Below are positions 41,181-49,791 of a DNA stretch of 64,000 bases, in pieces (the first letter of the stretch is position 1; each line of letters opens with the position of its first letter). The translations under genes and the position numbers were made by a program. The stretch comes from Actinospica acidithermotolerans. Lineage in GTDB: Bacteria; Actinomycetota; Actinomycetes; Streptomycetales; Catenulisporaceae. The stretch spans positions 31,238 to 95,237 of the forward strand of contig NZ_JAGSOH010000012.1 of NCBI RefSeq assembly GCF_018139625.1, written 5' to 3'. The notes under the pieces were generated by a model that was not told the DNA's origin, ran no database searches, and saw only the letters and a list, made by a program, of their open reading frames with translations.

Positions 41181-43343
41181 TCAACGTTCACGGGCGTGGA
41201 AGACGACGGCGTGCTCCGGGTGCAGAAGCGGGGCGGCGAGGCCTGCCGCGCCGAGCAGCGCTCCGTTCATCGTGACGCCGGGCCACCAGGCCGCGGGCCG
41301 GGTGTCGGCGTGCAGGAACTCCGGGAACACCGGCTCGATCCGGTAGCGCCGCGCCGGGTCGAGGCCGGGGAAGCGGATGCGGCCAGGCGAGACGTAGGGG
41401 CTGCGCGCGGTGACCGCGTACGAGTAGATCGCCTCCGAGCGGTCGGGGGCGACGACGCCGTGCAGCACGATCGAGGGGTCGGGATGGTCGATGCGCACGA
41501 GGTCGCCGCCGTGCAGCAGTTCGCGGTGTGCCTTGTGGAAGCGGATCCAGTCGGCGAGCTCGGCTCGCTCGGCCGCGGTCGCCGAGCGCAGGTCCCATTC
41601 GACGCCGAGGTGGCCGAAGAGGGCGGTGGCCGCGCGGAAGGACAGGTCGTGCCGACGACCGGTGCTGTGCGAGCTGCCCGAGGCGATATGCGCGCCCATG
41701 AGCTCCGGCGGCAGCAGTTGCGTCGTCCAGCGCATCATCTGCTGGCGGTCGAGCGGGTCGATGTTGTCCGAGACCCAGACGCGGTCGGTGCGCTCCAGCA
41801 CGCCGAGGTCGACGCGCGCGCCGCCGGAGGAGCAGGACTCGATCTCCAGGCCCGGATACTTCGCCTTGATCTCGTCCACCAGGCGGTAGAACGCAAGCGT
41901 CTGCTCGTGCACTGCCGGGCGTCCGTCGAGTCCGCCCGCGTCGATGAGGTCGCGGTTGTGGTCCCACTTGATGTATCCGATGTCGTACTCGTCGAGGATC
42001 GCGCAGATCGAATCGCGGATGTACGCGTACGCCTCCGGGATCGCCAGGTCGAGCACCTCCTGGTGACGCGACTCGACGGGAAGCCGGCCGCCGGTGGACA
42101 TGACCCACTCCGGGTGACGGCGTGCCAGGTCGGAGTCGAGGTTGACCATCTCCGGCTCGAACCAGAGCCCGAACTGCATGCCGAGCTTGCGCACCCGGTC
42201 CACCAGCGGGTGCAGCCCGTCGGGCCACGCCTCCGGCGAGACGGTCCAGTCGCCGAGCCCTCGGTGGTCGTCGCGCCGTGCGCCGAACCAGCCGTCGTCG
42301 AGCACGAAGCGTTCGATGCCAGCCGCGGCCGCCTGCTCGGCGAGCTCGAGCAGCACGTCGAGGTCGTGATCGAAGTACACCGCCTCCCACACGTTCAGCG
42401 TCACCGGACGCGGCGTGCGCGGATGCTGCGGGCGGCCGCGCAGATACGTGTGGAACCGTCGCGCGACCTCGTCGAGCCCGTCGCCGTATCCTGCGTAGAT
42501 CCACGGCCCGCTATACGTCTCGCCCTGACGGAGCCTCACCTCGCCGGGCAGCAGCAGCTCTCCCCCGGCAAGCGCCTGCACACCGCTGTCCACCCGCTCG
42601 AACTGGTGGACGTGGTTGCCCGACCAGCCGGTGTGCAGCGCCCAGACCTCGCCCTTGGCGAAGTCGAAGCCGGGCACGCCGGCATGCAGAACGTAGGCGG
42701 AGTCGGCCCCGGTCCGTCCGCGGCGGCCCTCGCGCCGGTGCGTGCCCTGAGCGATCGGTGCACGCTGCGGCACCCGCTCCTTGCCCCAGCGTCCGCCGAA
42801 GTCGAGCAGCTCGCCGGCCTCCTGCGGCACCGGCAGGGCAAGCAGCAGCTCATCGAGCTGATAATCATCCCGACCGGTATTGCGCACCGCTCCACGCAGT
42901 CGCACCACGCCGCTCGCGTCCATCTGGACCTCGATCTCCAGCGCGAGTTCGGCCTCGGCGTCCTCCGCGTGAAACGCGATGTGCGCCGCACCCTCGCGCA
43001 GCACGATCGGCGATGCGTCGGCCACCCCGTCGACCTCGACCCGCGACGTCACGAAGCGCGGCGACCACGCCCGGCCCGACCGCGATCCGCGAAGCCCCGG
43101 CGTGCCGATCCATCCCGTCCAGTGCTCGGGCAGCAGCGAGAGCCGGATCGGCTCGTCCACCCCGTTCGGCGCGTGCGGCGCGACCGCTCCGAGCGCGAGC
43201 GCGTCGAGGTCGGCCGCAAGCGGCACGCCCGGGTCGCGCCCCCAGAGAAGGACCGCGGGCAGCCGGCCCGCCGTCGCGTCGAGGACGAGGCAGACCCCTG
43301 CGGCTCGCAGCACGATCCGGGCATCGGCATGGGATGTCGTCAT
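41181..43343 (-). CDS. GH36 alpha-galactosidase
   Basis: The 720-residue protein is a glycoside hydrolase family 36 enzyme that releases terminal alpha-galactose. It has an N-terminal beta-sandwich (to about 310), a TIM barrel with FVLDDGWFG and the nucleophile Asp461 in YIKWDHNR, the CSSGGARVDLG block and the acid/base Asp526 in VSDNIDPLDR. No signal peptide is seen, so it probably acts on imported oligosaccharides. The start at 43343 is the first ATG giving a standard N-terminus; the upstream frame to 43454 would cross the promoter dyad. It sits between the two sugar-ABC operons. Confidence 0.93.
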   Translation of the reverse strand: MTTSHADARIVLRAAGVCLVLDATAGRLPAVLLWGRDPGVPLAADLDALALGAVAPHAPNGVDEPIRLSLLPEHWTGWIGTPGLRGSRSGRAWSPRFVTSRVEVDGVADASPIVLREGAAHIAFHAEDAEAELALEIEVQMDASGVVRLRGAVRNTGRDDYQLDELLLALPVPQEAGELLDFGGRWGKERVPQRAPIAQGTHRREGRRGRTGADSAYVLHAGVPGFDFAKGEVWALHTGWSGNHVHQFERVDSGVQALAGGELLLPGEVRLRQGETYSGPWIYAGYGDGLDEVARRFHTYLRGRPQHPRTPRPVTLNVWEAVYFDHDLDVLLELAEQAAAAGIERFVLDDGWFGARRDDHRGLGDWTVSPEAWPDGLHPLVDRVRKLGMQFGLWFEPEMVNLDSDLARRHPEWVMSTGGRLPVESRHQEVLDLAIPEAYAYIRDSICAILDEYDIGYIKWDHNRDLIDAGGLDGRPAVHEQTLAFYRLVDEIKAKYPGLEIESCSSGGARVDLGVLERTDRVWVSDNIDPLDRQQMMRWTTQLLPPELMGAHIASGSSHSTGRRHDLSFRAATALFGHLGVEWDLRSATAAERAELADWIRFHKAHRELLHGGDLVRIDHPDPSIVLHGVVAPDRSEAIYSYAVTARSPYVSPGRIRFPGLDPARRYRIEPVFPEFLHADTRPAAWWPGVTMNGALLGAAGLAAPLLHPEHAVVFHARER

Positions 43344-43715
43344 CGGTAGGCAGTCCAGTTCCAGTGAGTGGGTGAGTCGGCCCGGCAGACGGGTGCTGCC
43401 GACGATACCGTCGGCCGGACCGCTGATCACGCCGATCCGGAACCGCTGCGCCACGCGTGCGTCGGCCGGGGCGCGCCCATCGGCACTGGTCGGCGCGGGC
43501 GGGCGGGTGCCGGGCTGCGGAAATCCCGTTGATTAGGCCGTGCGGGCGTTGGTAGCGTGCGCAGCACCGTGCCCGACCGCGGGACTGAAGGAGGTGAGAC
43601 GACCCATGCAGGCTGCATCGACGTGGGCGCTCCCCCACCCCGTCACGGTCAGGCGATAGACGAAGCCGTCGCCGGGAGCGCCGAGAAACCAGGCATTCCC
43701 GAAGGGTTGTGCGAC
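43344..43715. other. Divergent promoter region, alpha-galactosidase and hydrolase
   Basis: GCCGACG (43398-43404) and CGTCGGC (43409-43415) form a perfect dyad around ATAC. The minus strand there contains TATCGT (43402-43407), a candidate -10 for the alpha-galactosidase gene, so a bound repressor would block it. TAGCGT at 43553-43558 is a candidate -10 for the plus-strand hydrolase. Confidence 0.5.
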
Positions 43716-44486
43716 ATGGCCTTGTCCTGTCTGACTTTCACCTCTGACGACTCGTCCGACAAGATTCGCGAACGCGAGTTCACCATCGGCGACCTCCCCG
43801 GCGTCCTCTGGTCCCCGGCCGCCGGCGCCGAGCGCTCCGCGCTGGTGCTGCTGGCCCACGGAGGCGGCCTCCACAAGAAGGCCCCCGCGATGTGGGGCCG
43901 CGCGCACCGCCTCGTGACCGGCGCCGGCTTCCACGCCGCCGTCATCGACGCCCCCGGCCACGGCGACCGCCCCCGCACCGCGCACGACGAGCGCGAGATC
44001 GCCGCGATGTACGCGGCAAGGGACGCGGGCGAACCCGAGGCCCCGATCATCGTCCGCTACAACGCCCACCTGGCCGAACGCGCCGTCCCCGAGTACCGCG
44101 CGCTGCTGGACGCCCTCCAGCAGCTGCCCGACATCGGCCCCGAGGGCCCGGTCGGCTTCTGGGGCCTGAACATGGGCACCGCCATCGGCGTCCCCTTCGT
44201 GGCCGGCGAACCCCGGATCGCCGCCGCAGTCTTCGGCCTGCACTGGCCCGACCGCCTGGCCGAAGACGCCCGGAGGATCGCCATCCCGGTCGAGTTCGAC
44301 ATGCAGTGGGACGACGAGTACATCGACCGCGAGGCCGGCCTGGCCCTGTTCGACGCCTTCGCCTCCCCCGACAAGTCCCTGCACGTCAACACGGGCCGCC
44401 ACCAGGACCTCCCCCGCTTCGAGGCCGACAGTGCGGTCCGCTTCTTCGCCCGCCACCTGGGCCAGCCGGCCGTCTCGCCCGCGTGA
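43716..44486 (+). CDS. Alpha/beta-hydrolase-fold protein with altered nucleophile elbow
   Basis: The 256-residue protein has an alpha/beta-hydrolase fold, with the oxyanion-side VLLAHGGGLHKK (about 48-59) and a late His in NTGRHQDLPRF. The nucleophile elbow, normally GxSxG, reads GLNMGT with Asn152 (codon AAC at 44169) where Ser is expected. A single base change from AGC would explain it. The enzyme may be inactive or do different chemistry. ATG 43716 is chosen with AAGGG upstream; a longer frame from 43557 is unlikely. Confidence 0.75.
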   Translation: MALSCLTFTSDDSSDKIREREFTIGDLPGVLWSPAAGAERSALVLLAHGGGLHKKAPAMWGRAHRLVTGAGFHAAVIDAPGHGDRPRTAHDEREIAAMYAARDAGEPEAPIIVRYNAHLAERAVPEYRALLDALQQLPDIGPEGPVGFWGLNMGTAIGVPFVAGEPRIAAAVFGLHWPDRLAEDARRIAIPVEFDMQWDDEYIDREAGLALFDAFASPDKSLHVNTGRHQDLPRFEADSAVRFFARHLGQPAVSPA

Positions 44487-44505
44487 ACCGCTGAGTCCCG
44501 GATCC

Positions 44506-44541
44506 GGCGCCCGTTCCGCCTCCCCCGGCGGCCCGGGCGCC
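44506..44541. terminator. Possible terminator between the hydrolase and second rok gene
   Basis: GGCGCCCG (44506-44513) and CGGGCGCC (44534-44541) can pair across a 20-nt C-rich loop between two convergent stops. Weaker than the other hairpins. Confidence 0.4.
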
Positions 44542-44544
44542 GCC

Positions 44545-45771
44545 CTACATCAGGCCGGTGATGACCTCTATCGGGTCGAAGAGCAGCGGAGCGAAGGCGC
44601 GTTCGGCGGCGCCCACGAGGGTGGAGTCGGCGCCCAGGCCCGGGGTGACGAGGCGGACCTGCTCGCGGGGGGCGGCGAGGCCCGTGGTGAGCAGGGTGGT
44701 GCGCAGCTGCTGCTCGACGGCGGGGAAGACGTCGCGCAGCAGGCCGCCGAAGATGACCACTTCTGGGTTGAATATGTTGACAACGTTGCCCACGCCGATG
44801 CCGAGCCATTCGCCCACGTGGCGCATGGCGGCCTGGGCTCGGGCGTCGCCGTCGGAGGCGGCGGCCACGACGGCGGAGACGGTGGACCGGGGGCCGTCGG
44901 GGTGGCCGGCGGCGTCGAGGATGGCCTTCTCGCCGATCTCGGTCTCCCAGCAGCCGCGGGCTCCGCAGCGGCAGAGCCGGCCGGCCGGGTTGACGACGGT
45001 GTGGCCGATCTCGCCGCCGTAGCCGCCGTGGCCTCTGAGCGGTTCGCCGCTGACGATGATGCCGGCGCCGACGCCGACCTCGCCGGTCAGGTAGACGGCG
45101 TCGGACGAGCCGGCGGCGGCGCCCCTGACGTGCTCGGCGAGAGCGCCGAGGTCGGCGTCGTTTCCCACCACTATGCGCGCCTTGATCCCGTACTCGCCGA
45201 GCATGTCGGCGAGCGAACGGCCCAGCGGCGCGTCCACCCAGCCGAGATTGGGGGCGTAGCGCACCTGGCCGTCGGACTCCCTGACCAGGGCCGCGATGGC
45301 CACGCCGACGCCGACGCAGACGGATCCGGGCTCCGCCCGGCCGAGCATCTCGGCGGTGAACCTGCCGAGGTGCGCGGCGACGTCCTCGAGCGCGTAGTCG
45401 CCGCGCAGCCGGTGCAGCTCCCGGCGGTCCAGGATCGAGCCGCCGAGGCCGACCCGCGCCGCGATCAGGTAGTCGACGCCTATGTCGTAGGCGAAGACGT
45501 AGACCTTCTCCGGCCGCGGGCACACCACCAGCGAGGGCCTGCCCGCGCCCGAACCGGCCGTGCGCGAGCGGGCCGGCACCTCCTCGCGGACGAGCCCGAC
45601 CTGGGTCAGGTCCGCGGTCAATGCGCCGATCGTCGACCGGTTGAGCTGCATCACGCTCGTCAACTCGGTCCGCGAGGTGGGGCCGTGCACATGGACGTAG
45701 CGCAAAAGCGTGGAGACGTTGTGCCTGCGAACTTCGTCCTGCGTCGACCCCGCCGTGCCGGCAGCAGTCAT
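44545..45771 (-). CDS. ROK-family transcriptional regulator, copy 2 (Rok7B7-like)
   Basis: The 408-residue protein is a paralogue of the regulator at 34543-35760. The winged helix (TQDEVRRHNVSTLLRYVHVHGPTS) and the zinc motif CRCGARGCWETEIGEKAIL are nearly identical, while the linker and effector part differ at scattered positions. ATG 45771 matches the start of copy 1; AAGGA lies somewhat far upstream. It is the last gene of the second xylF-xylG-xylH-rok operon. Both copies probably read related sugar ligands. Confidence 0.92.
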   Translation of the reverse strand: MTAAGTAGSTQDEVRRHNVSTLLRYVHVHGPTSRTELTSVMQLNRSTIGALTADLTQVGLVREEVPARSRTAGSGAGRPSLVVCPRPEKVYVFAYDIGVDYLIAARVGLGGSILDRRELHRLRGDYALEDVAAHLGRFTAEMLGRAEPGSVCVGVGVAIAALVRESDGQVRYAPNLGWVDAPLGRSLADMLGEYGIKARIVVGNDADLGALAEHVRGAAAGSSDAVYLTGEVGVGAGIIVSGEPLRGHGGYGGEIGHTVVNPAGRLCRCGARGCWETEIGEKAILDAAGHPDGPRSTVSAVVAAASDGDARAQAAMRHVGEWLGIGVGNVVNIFNPEVVIFGGLLRDVFPAVEQQLRTTLLTTGLAAPREQVRLVTPGLGADSTLVGAAERAFAPLLFDPIEVITGLM

Positions 45772-45859
45772 CGTGCTTGTCCGTTCCTTCTCGGTCGGCG
45801 CCCGTTCGCGGCGGCTGATGCTCCTCACTCCTGCGCTACGTCCGTAACCCGCTTTCGCG

Positions 45860-47164
45860 TTACTGCCTGCTCAGGCCCGCCCTCCGGGAGACCGCGTCGA
45901 AGCCGGCGGCGACGAGCAGCACGATGCCGGTGATGATCTGCTGCCAGCCGGGGCCGTTCGAACCCGAGATCAGGTCGCTCATGCCGTACGAGATGACCTC
46001 GACCACGACACCGCCGATGACCGCGTCGATCACCCGGCCGCGGCCGCCGAACAGGCTCGTACCGCCGATGACCGCGGCGCCGACGGCGAGCAGCAGGGTG
46101 TTGCCGCCGCCCTGGGCCGAGTTCACGCCCGCCTGGGAGGAGAGCTGCACCAGGCCGGAGAGCGCCGCGAGGAAGGAGCAGATGACGAACACCGAGATGC
46201 GCACCATGTCCACGCGGATACCCGCGCGGCGGGCGGCCTCGTCGTTCCCGCCGACCGCGTAGACGTGCCGGCCGTACCGGGTGCGGCCGAGCAGGAACGT
46301 CAGCGCGAACAGCAGGATCAGCATCAGCGGCACGATCCACGGCACGCCCTCGGACGTCTGGTTCGAGGTGAGGAACGTGTGCGTGATGATGCGGTTGATG
46401 CCCATGTAGTAGATGAACACCGCGCCCAGCGCCGCCAGCGCCGCGATCTTGATCAGCGCGATCGAGTTCGGCTCGGTGGACAGTCCGGCGGCCCGCCGCT
46501 TGGACAGCGTGCGGAACTTGACCACCGCGTAGCCGAGCACGACGATCGCCAGCATCAGCCAGCCGGCCCAGATGGGCATGTAATCGGAGATGCTCGCGCT
46601 CTCCAGGGCGACCAGCGTGTGGTCGGTGACCAGGATCGAGCCGCTGCCGCCGACCATGATGACGGTCACGCCCTGGAAGGACAGGAACGCCGCCAGGGTG
46701 ATGACGAACGACGGGATGCCCACCTTCGCGCGCAGCCAGCCGATGCTCGCGCCGATGACCACGCCGAGCAGGCCGGCCGCGAAGACGGCGACGACCCAGT
46801 TCACCTGATGGCGCACCAGCAGCACGGCGGCCAGCACCGCGCACAGGCCGGAGGCGGTGCCCGCGGAAAGGTCGATCTCGCCGAGCAGCAGGACGAACAC
46901 CAGGCCCATCGCCATGATGATCGTCGGCGCGCCGTCGATGACCATGTTCTCCACGTTGTACGCGGAGAGGAAGCCGCTCTGCAGGATGGCGAACAGGATC
47001 ACCAGCACGACCAGGCCGATCAGGCCGGGTACCGCGCCCATCTCGCCGCCGCGCAGGCGCTGAACGTAGTCGCGCCCGTACTCGACCGCGTTCATCTCAC
47101 GCGGCTGGAACGGCTGCTCCTCGCCCTGCCGCAGCTGCGGCGTCTCGTTGCCGATGGTGCTCAT
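45860..47164 (-). CDS. xylH: Xylose-type ABC transporter permease, copy 2
   Basis: The 434-residue permease shares with copy 1 the IIMAMGLVFVLLLGEIDLSAG, TRYGRHVYAVGGNDEAARRAGI and GGTSLFGGRGRVIDAVIGG blocks. It differs strongly in the N-terminus and between helices, so the duplication is not recent. Its ATG overlaps the ATPase stop (ATGA). It forms the membrane pore of the second transporter. Confidence 0.93.
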   Translation of the reverse strand: MSTIGNETPQLRQGEEQPFQPREMNAVEYGRDYVQRLRGGEMGAVPGLIGLVVLVILFAILQSGFLSAYNVENMVIDGAPTIIMAMGLVFVLLLGEIDLSAGTASGLCAVLAAVLLVRHQVNWVVAVFAAGLLGVVIGASIGWLRAKVGIPSFVITLAAFLSFQGVTVIMVGGSGSILVTDHTLVALESASISDYMPIWAGWLMLAIVVLGYAVVKFRTLSKRRAAGLSTEPNSIALIKIAALAALGAVFIYYMGINRIITHTFLTSNQTSEGVPWIVPLMLILLFALTFLLGRTRYGRHVYAVGGNDEAARRAGIRVDMVRISVFVICSFLAALSGLVQLSSQAGVNSAQGGGNTLLLAVGAAVIGGTSLFGGRGRVIDAVIGGVVVEVISYGMSDLISGSNGPGWQQIITGIVLLVAAGFDAVSRRAGLSRQ

Positions 47165-47988
47165 GCCTGCGCTCCGTTCCCCTCGACGGCCGACGCGACC
47201 GACGAGGTGAGGCCGAGGTCGCCGGAGCGTCCGGCCGTGATCAGTTCGACGATCTGGGTGTGCGTCACCTCGGACCGGCGCACCTGGGCCGCCATCTGTC
47301 CGAGGTAGAGCGCCGCGATGCTGTCCGAGACCTGCAGCACGTCGTTCATGTTGTGCGAGATCAGCACGACGGCCAGGCCCTGGTCGGCGAGCCGGCGGAC
47401 CAGGTCGAGGACCTGCGCGGTCTGCGCGACGCCGAGCGCGGCGGTCGGCTCGTCGAGGATGACCAGCTTCGAGTTCCACAGCACGGCCTTGGCGATGGCC
47501 ACCGTCTGCCGCTGGCCGCCGGAGAGGCTGGAGACCTTCTGCCGCACCGACTTCACGGTGCGCACGGACAGCGAGGCGAGCGTCTGGCCCGCCATCAGCT
47601 CCATCTTGGCCTCGTCGAGGGTGCGCGCCGCGCCCACGACCTCCTCGCGGCCGAGGAACATGTTCTCCACGATGTCCAGGTTGTCGCACAGGGCGAGGTC
47701 CTGGTACACGATCTCGATGCCGAGGGCGGAGGCGGCGCGCGGGCTCTGGACGTGAGCCGGCCTGCCGTCGAAGATGTACTCGCCCTCGTCGATGGCGTAG
47801 GTGCCACCGATGCACTTGACCAGCGTGGACTTACCGGCGCCGTTGTCGCCGACCAGCGCGGTCACTTCTCCGGATCGGGCCTCGAAGTCCACGCCCTTGA
47901 GGACGTGCACCGGGCCGAAGGACTTCTGAATGCCGCGCAGCCGCAGGATCGGCTCGCTCGCGCCGCGGGGACCGGCGTCCACGCTCAC
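47161..47988 (-). CDS. xylG: Xylose-type ABC transporter ATPase, copy 2
   Basis: The 275-residue single-domain ATPase has Walker A GDNGAGKST, signature LSGGQ and Walker B LVILDEPT. It is very similar to copy 1 through the core and differs in a longer N-terminus (MSVDAGPRGAS) and a diverged C-terminal tail. GTG 47988 has AGGAG upstream. It is coupled to the permease by a 4-bp overlap. Confidence 0.93.
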   Translation of the reverse strand: MSVDAGPRGASEPILRLRGIQKSFGPVHVLKGVDFEARSGEVTALVGDNGAGKSTLVKCIGGTYAIDEGEYIFDGRPAHVQSPRAASALGIEIVYQDLALCDNLDIVENMFLGREEVVGAARTLDEAKMELMAGQTLASLSVRTVKSVRQKVSSLSGGQRQTVAIAKAVLWNSKLVILDEPTAALGVAQTAQVLDLVRRLADQGLAVVLISHNMNDVLQVSDSIAALYLGQMAAQVRRSEVTHTQIVELITAGRSGDLGLTSSVASAVEGNGAQA

Positions 47989-48016
47989 GGTTGACTCCTA
48001 GGGTCGATGTGGCTGA

Positions 48017-48062
48017 TTCCCGTCCCCGGCAGGCCCAGGCGGGAGCCTGCCGGGGACGGGAA
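48017..48062 (-). terminator. Intra-operon stem-loop between xylF and xylG, copy 2
   Basis: A perfect 18-bp stem (48017-48034 with 48045-48062) and 10-nt loop lie between the binding-protein and ATPase genes. It is strong enough to end or pause transcription and to protect the upstream mRNA. Confidence 0.8.
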
Positions 48063-48092
48063 GATCCGGGATGGCTACCGGGTGTCAGCGGC

Positions 48093-49184
48093 TTAGCTGA
48101 TGCCGTACTTGGCGCAGTTGGCCTTGGTCGTCGAGTTGGTGTCGCAGACCGAGGCGGCCGTCTCGTAGCCGTCCTTGACCGGCAGGCCGACGTTGGCCGT
48201 GGTGATCACGGTCGGCGTGGCCAGGTAGGCCGGGACCTTCGAGCCGTTGGAGGGGTCGGTCACCGTGGCCGGGGCGGTCGGCTTCTGGCCGGCCAGGATC
48301 TGCGAGGCCAGCTTGACCGCGACGTCCGCCTCACCGGCGACCGGCTTGTAGATGCTGAAGCACTGGGTGCCGGCCATGATGTTGTCCAGGCCGCCGGCGC
48401 TCGCGTCCTGACCGGAGACCGCGACCTTGCCGGCCAGGCCCTGCTGCTGCAGCACGTTGATGACCGACTGGGCCATCGTGTCGTTGGCGACCATGACGGC
48501 GTTGATCTTGCTGCCGTACTTGCCCAGCTGGTTCTGGAAGACCGACTGCGCGGTGGTGGCGCTCCAGTTGCCGTTGCCGTCGTCGAGCTTGGTCCAGCCG
48601 GGCTGCGAGCCGAGCACGGAGTTGTAGCCCTGCGCGAACAGCGTGGCGTTGTTGTCGGTGGAGGCGCCGTCGATCTCGACGTAGCCGACGCCGCTCTTGC
48701 CGGCGACCTGCGAGCACTGGGTCAGGGCCTTGCCCTGGTCCTCGCCGACCTTCACGTTGTCGAAGGAGACGTAGTAGGACGCGCCGCCGCCCTGGGTCAG
48801 CCGGTCGTAGTCGATCGGCACGACGCCCTTGGACTTGTCCAGCTTCTCGATCGCCGCGCCGGACGAGGAGTCCAGGTCGACGAGCATGATGACGCCGGCG
48901 CCCCAGCTGATCAGCTGCTGGTTCTGCTGCTCCTGGGTGGCGTCGGAGCCGTTGGCGTTGTAAATCTTGCAGTCCAGCTTGTACACGGCGCACTGGGCCG
49001 CGATCTGCTTCGGGTCCGCGGAGACCCAGCGGGGCGAGGACGCGGTGTCCGGCAGCAGGATGCCGACCTTGTTGTTCGACGACGATGAGCTGGAGGAGCT
49101 CTTGCTCGAGCTCGAACAGCCGGCCAACGCGGTGGCGGCCACGGTGGCGACGGCCACTGCGGCATAGATTCGCTTGCGCATCAT
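48093..49184 (-). CDS. xylF: Xylose-type sugar-binding lipoprotein, copy 2
   Basis: The 363-residue precursor has a lipoprotein signal ending in ALAGC (Cys about 23), a Ser/Lys-rich linker and a type 1 periplasmic-binding fold. VPIDYDRLTQGG and ASYYVSFDNVKVGEDQG match the XylF/ChvE pattern and copy 1 (about the same order), but the rest differs widely. The double ATG and the bases around it (GCGCAATGATGCG) are shared with copy 1. AAGGGA lies upstream. A longer frame to 49289 would add 35 unlikely residues. Confidence 0.92.
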   Translation of the reverse strand: MMRKRIYAAVAVATVAATALAGCSSSSKSSSSSSSSNNKVGILLPDTASSPRWVSADPKQIAAQCAVYKLDCKIYNANGSDATQEQQNQQLISWGAGVIMLVDLDSSSGAAIEKLDKSKGVVPIDYDRLTQGGGASYYVSFDNVKVGEDQGKALTQCSQVAGKSGVGYVEIDGASTDNNATLFAQGYNSVLGSQPGWTKLDDGNGNWSATTAQSVFQNQLGKYGSKINAVMVANDTMAQSVINVLQQQGLAGKVAVSGQDASAGGLDNIMAGTQCFSIYKPVAGEADVAVKLASQILAGQKPTAPATVTDPSNGSKVPAYLATPTVITTANVGLPVKDGYETAASVCDTNSTTKANCAKYGIS

Positions 49185-49291
49185 TGCGCTGTTCCCTTCT
49201 CGGATACCGGCGCGGCGCGCGCGACGGTGCGGAGTGGAGCCGGGAGGCGGGGGTCGTGCTGTGCAGTCGTCCCGTGGCCGGGACGCCAAAA

Positions 49292-49310
49292 GTTGTGACC
49301 CGCAACGTAT
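49292..49310 (-). promoter_or_regulatory. Shared promoter motif of xylF copy 2
   Basis: ATACGTTGCGGGTCACAAC on the minus strand, matching the copy 1 motif at 39238-39256 at 15 of 19 positions. It lies 108 nt before the start codon, against 61 nt in copy 1. Confidence 0.5.
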
Positions 49311-49791
49311 TCCGCTCGCCAGCCTTTGTGAAGAGGCCGCGAGAGCGACGCAGCGCCCTACGGTAACGGCTCGCTAACAATGATCAAGGATCGATGATCG
49401 AGTTCTACGAGACGTCGAATGGCAACGTTGTCACGTTTTGGACAGGGAGAACGCGGAGCCGGGACTGCTTACAGCGCGGTGACCGGCCGTAACACGGATT
49501 TCATGTAGCCCCCGGCAACAATTTAGCTCGACTAAAGACAAGATCAACGATCTTGGAATGAAGATCAGAACCCGCACAATCCCGTGACCAAACCGTTAAG
49601 TGGGGAGTGTACCCGAATGGCGGAGCGGCACAGGGGCATCAGGGGGATCACCCGAATCCCGCTCGGGGCCTTCCCCGGCCCCCGACCGCGAGCACCGCCG
49701 CGGTTCGGTCGCCCCGGCCGCGTCGCGCGGGCGACAAACGCCCGCGTCGCAAAGCTGCACTCTCTTCGGCCACCGAGCCCGTTCACAGATC
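49311..49791. other. Long intergenic region upstream of xylF copy 2
   Basis: No gene is supported. The stretch 49370-49590 is poorer in G+C than its surroundings and contains several dyads, the best being CAAGATC-AAC-GATCTTG at 49539-49555 and a CAACGTTG palindrome near 49425. These may be regulator sites for the transporter operon. The part nearer 49791 is the 3' flank of the DUF1501 gene. Confidence 0.45.
49539..49555. promoter_or_regulatory. Operator-like dyad CAAGATC-N3-GATCTTG
   Basis: Perfect 7-bp arms around AAC, about 355 bp upstream of xylF copy 2. It could also act as a weak terminator. Confidence 0.4.

Noticed and set aside
34543..49184. Assembly duplication of the transporter locus
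   Set aside because: The two copies differ throughout, especially in lipoproteins, permeases and intergenic DNA, and are separated by unique genes.
49600..49690. tRNA-like sequence (GGAGTG...CCCGAATGGCGGAGC)
   Set aside because: No cloverleaf, anticodon stem or T-loop could be built from the bases that follow.
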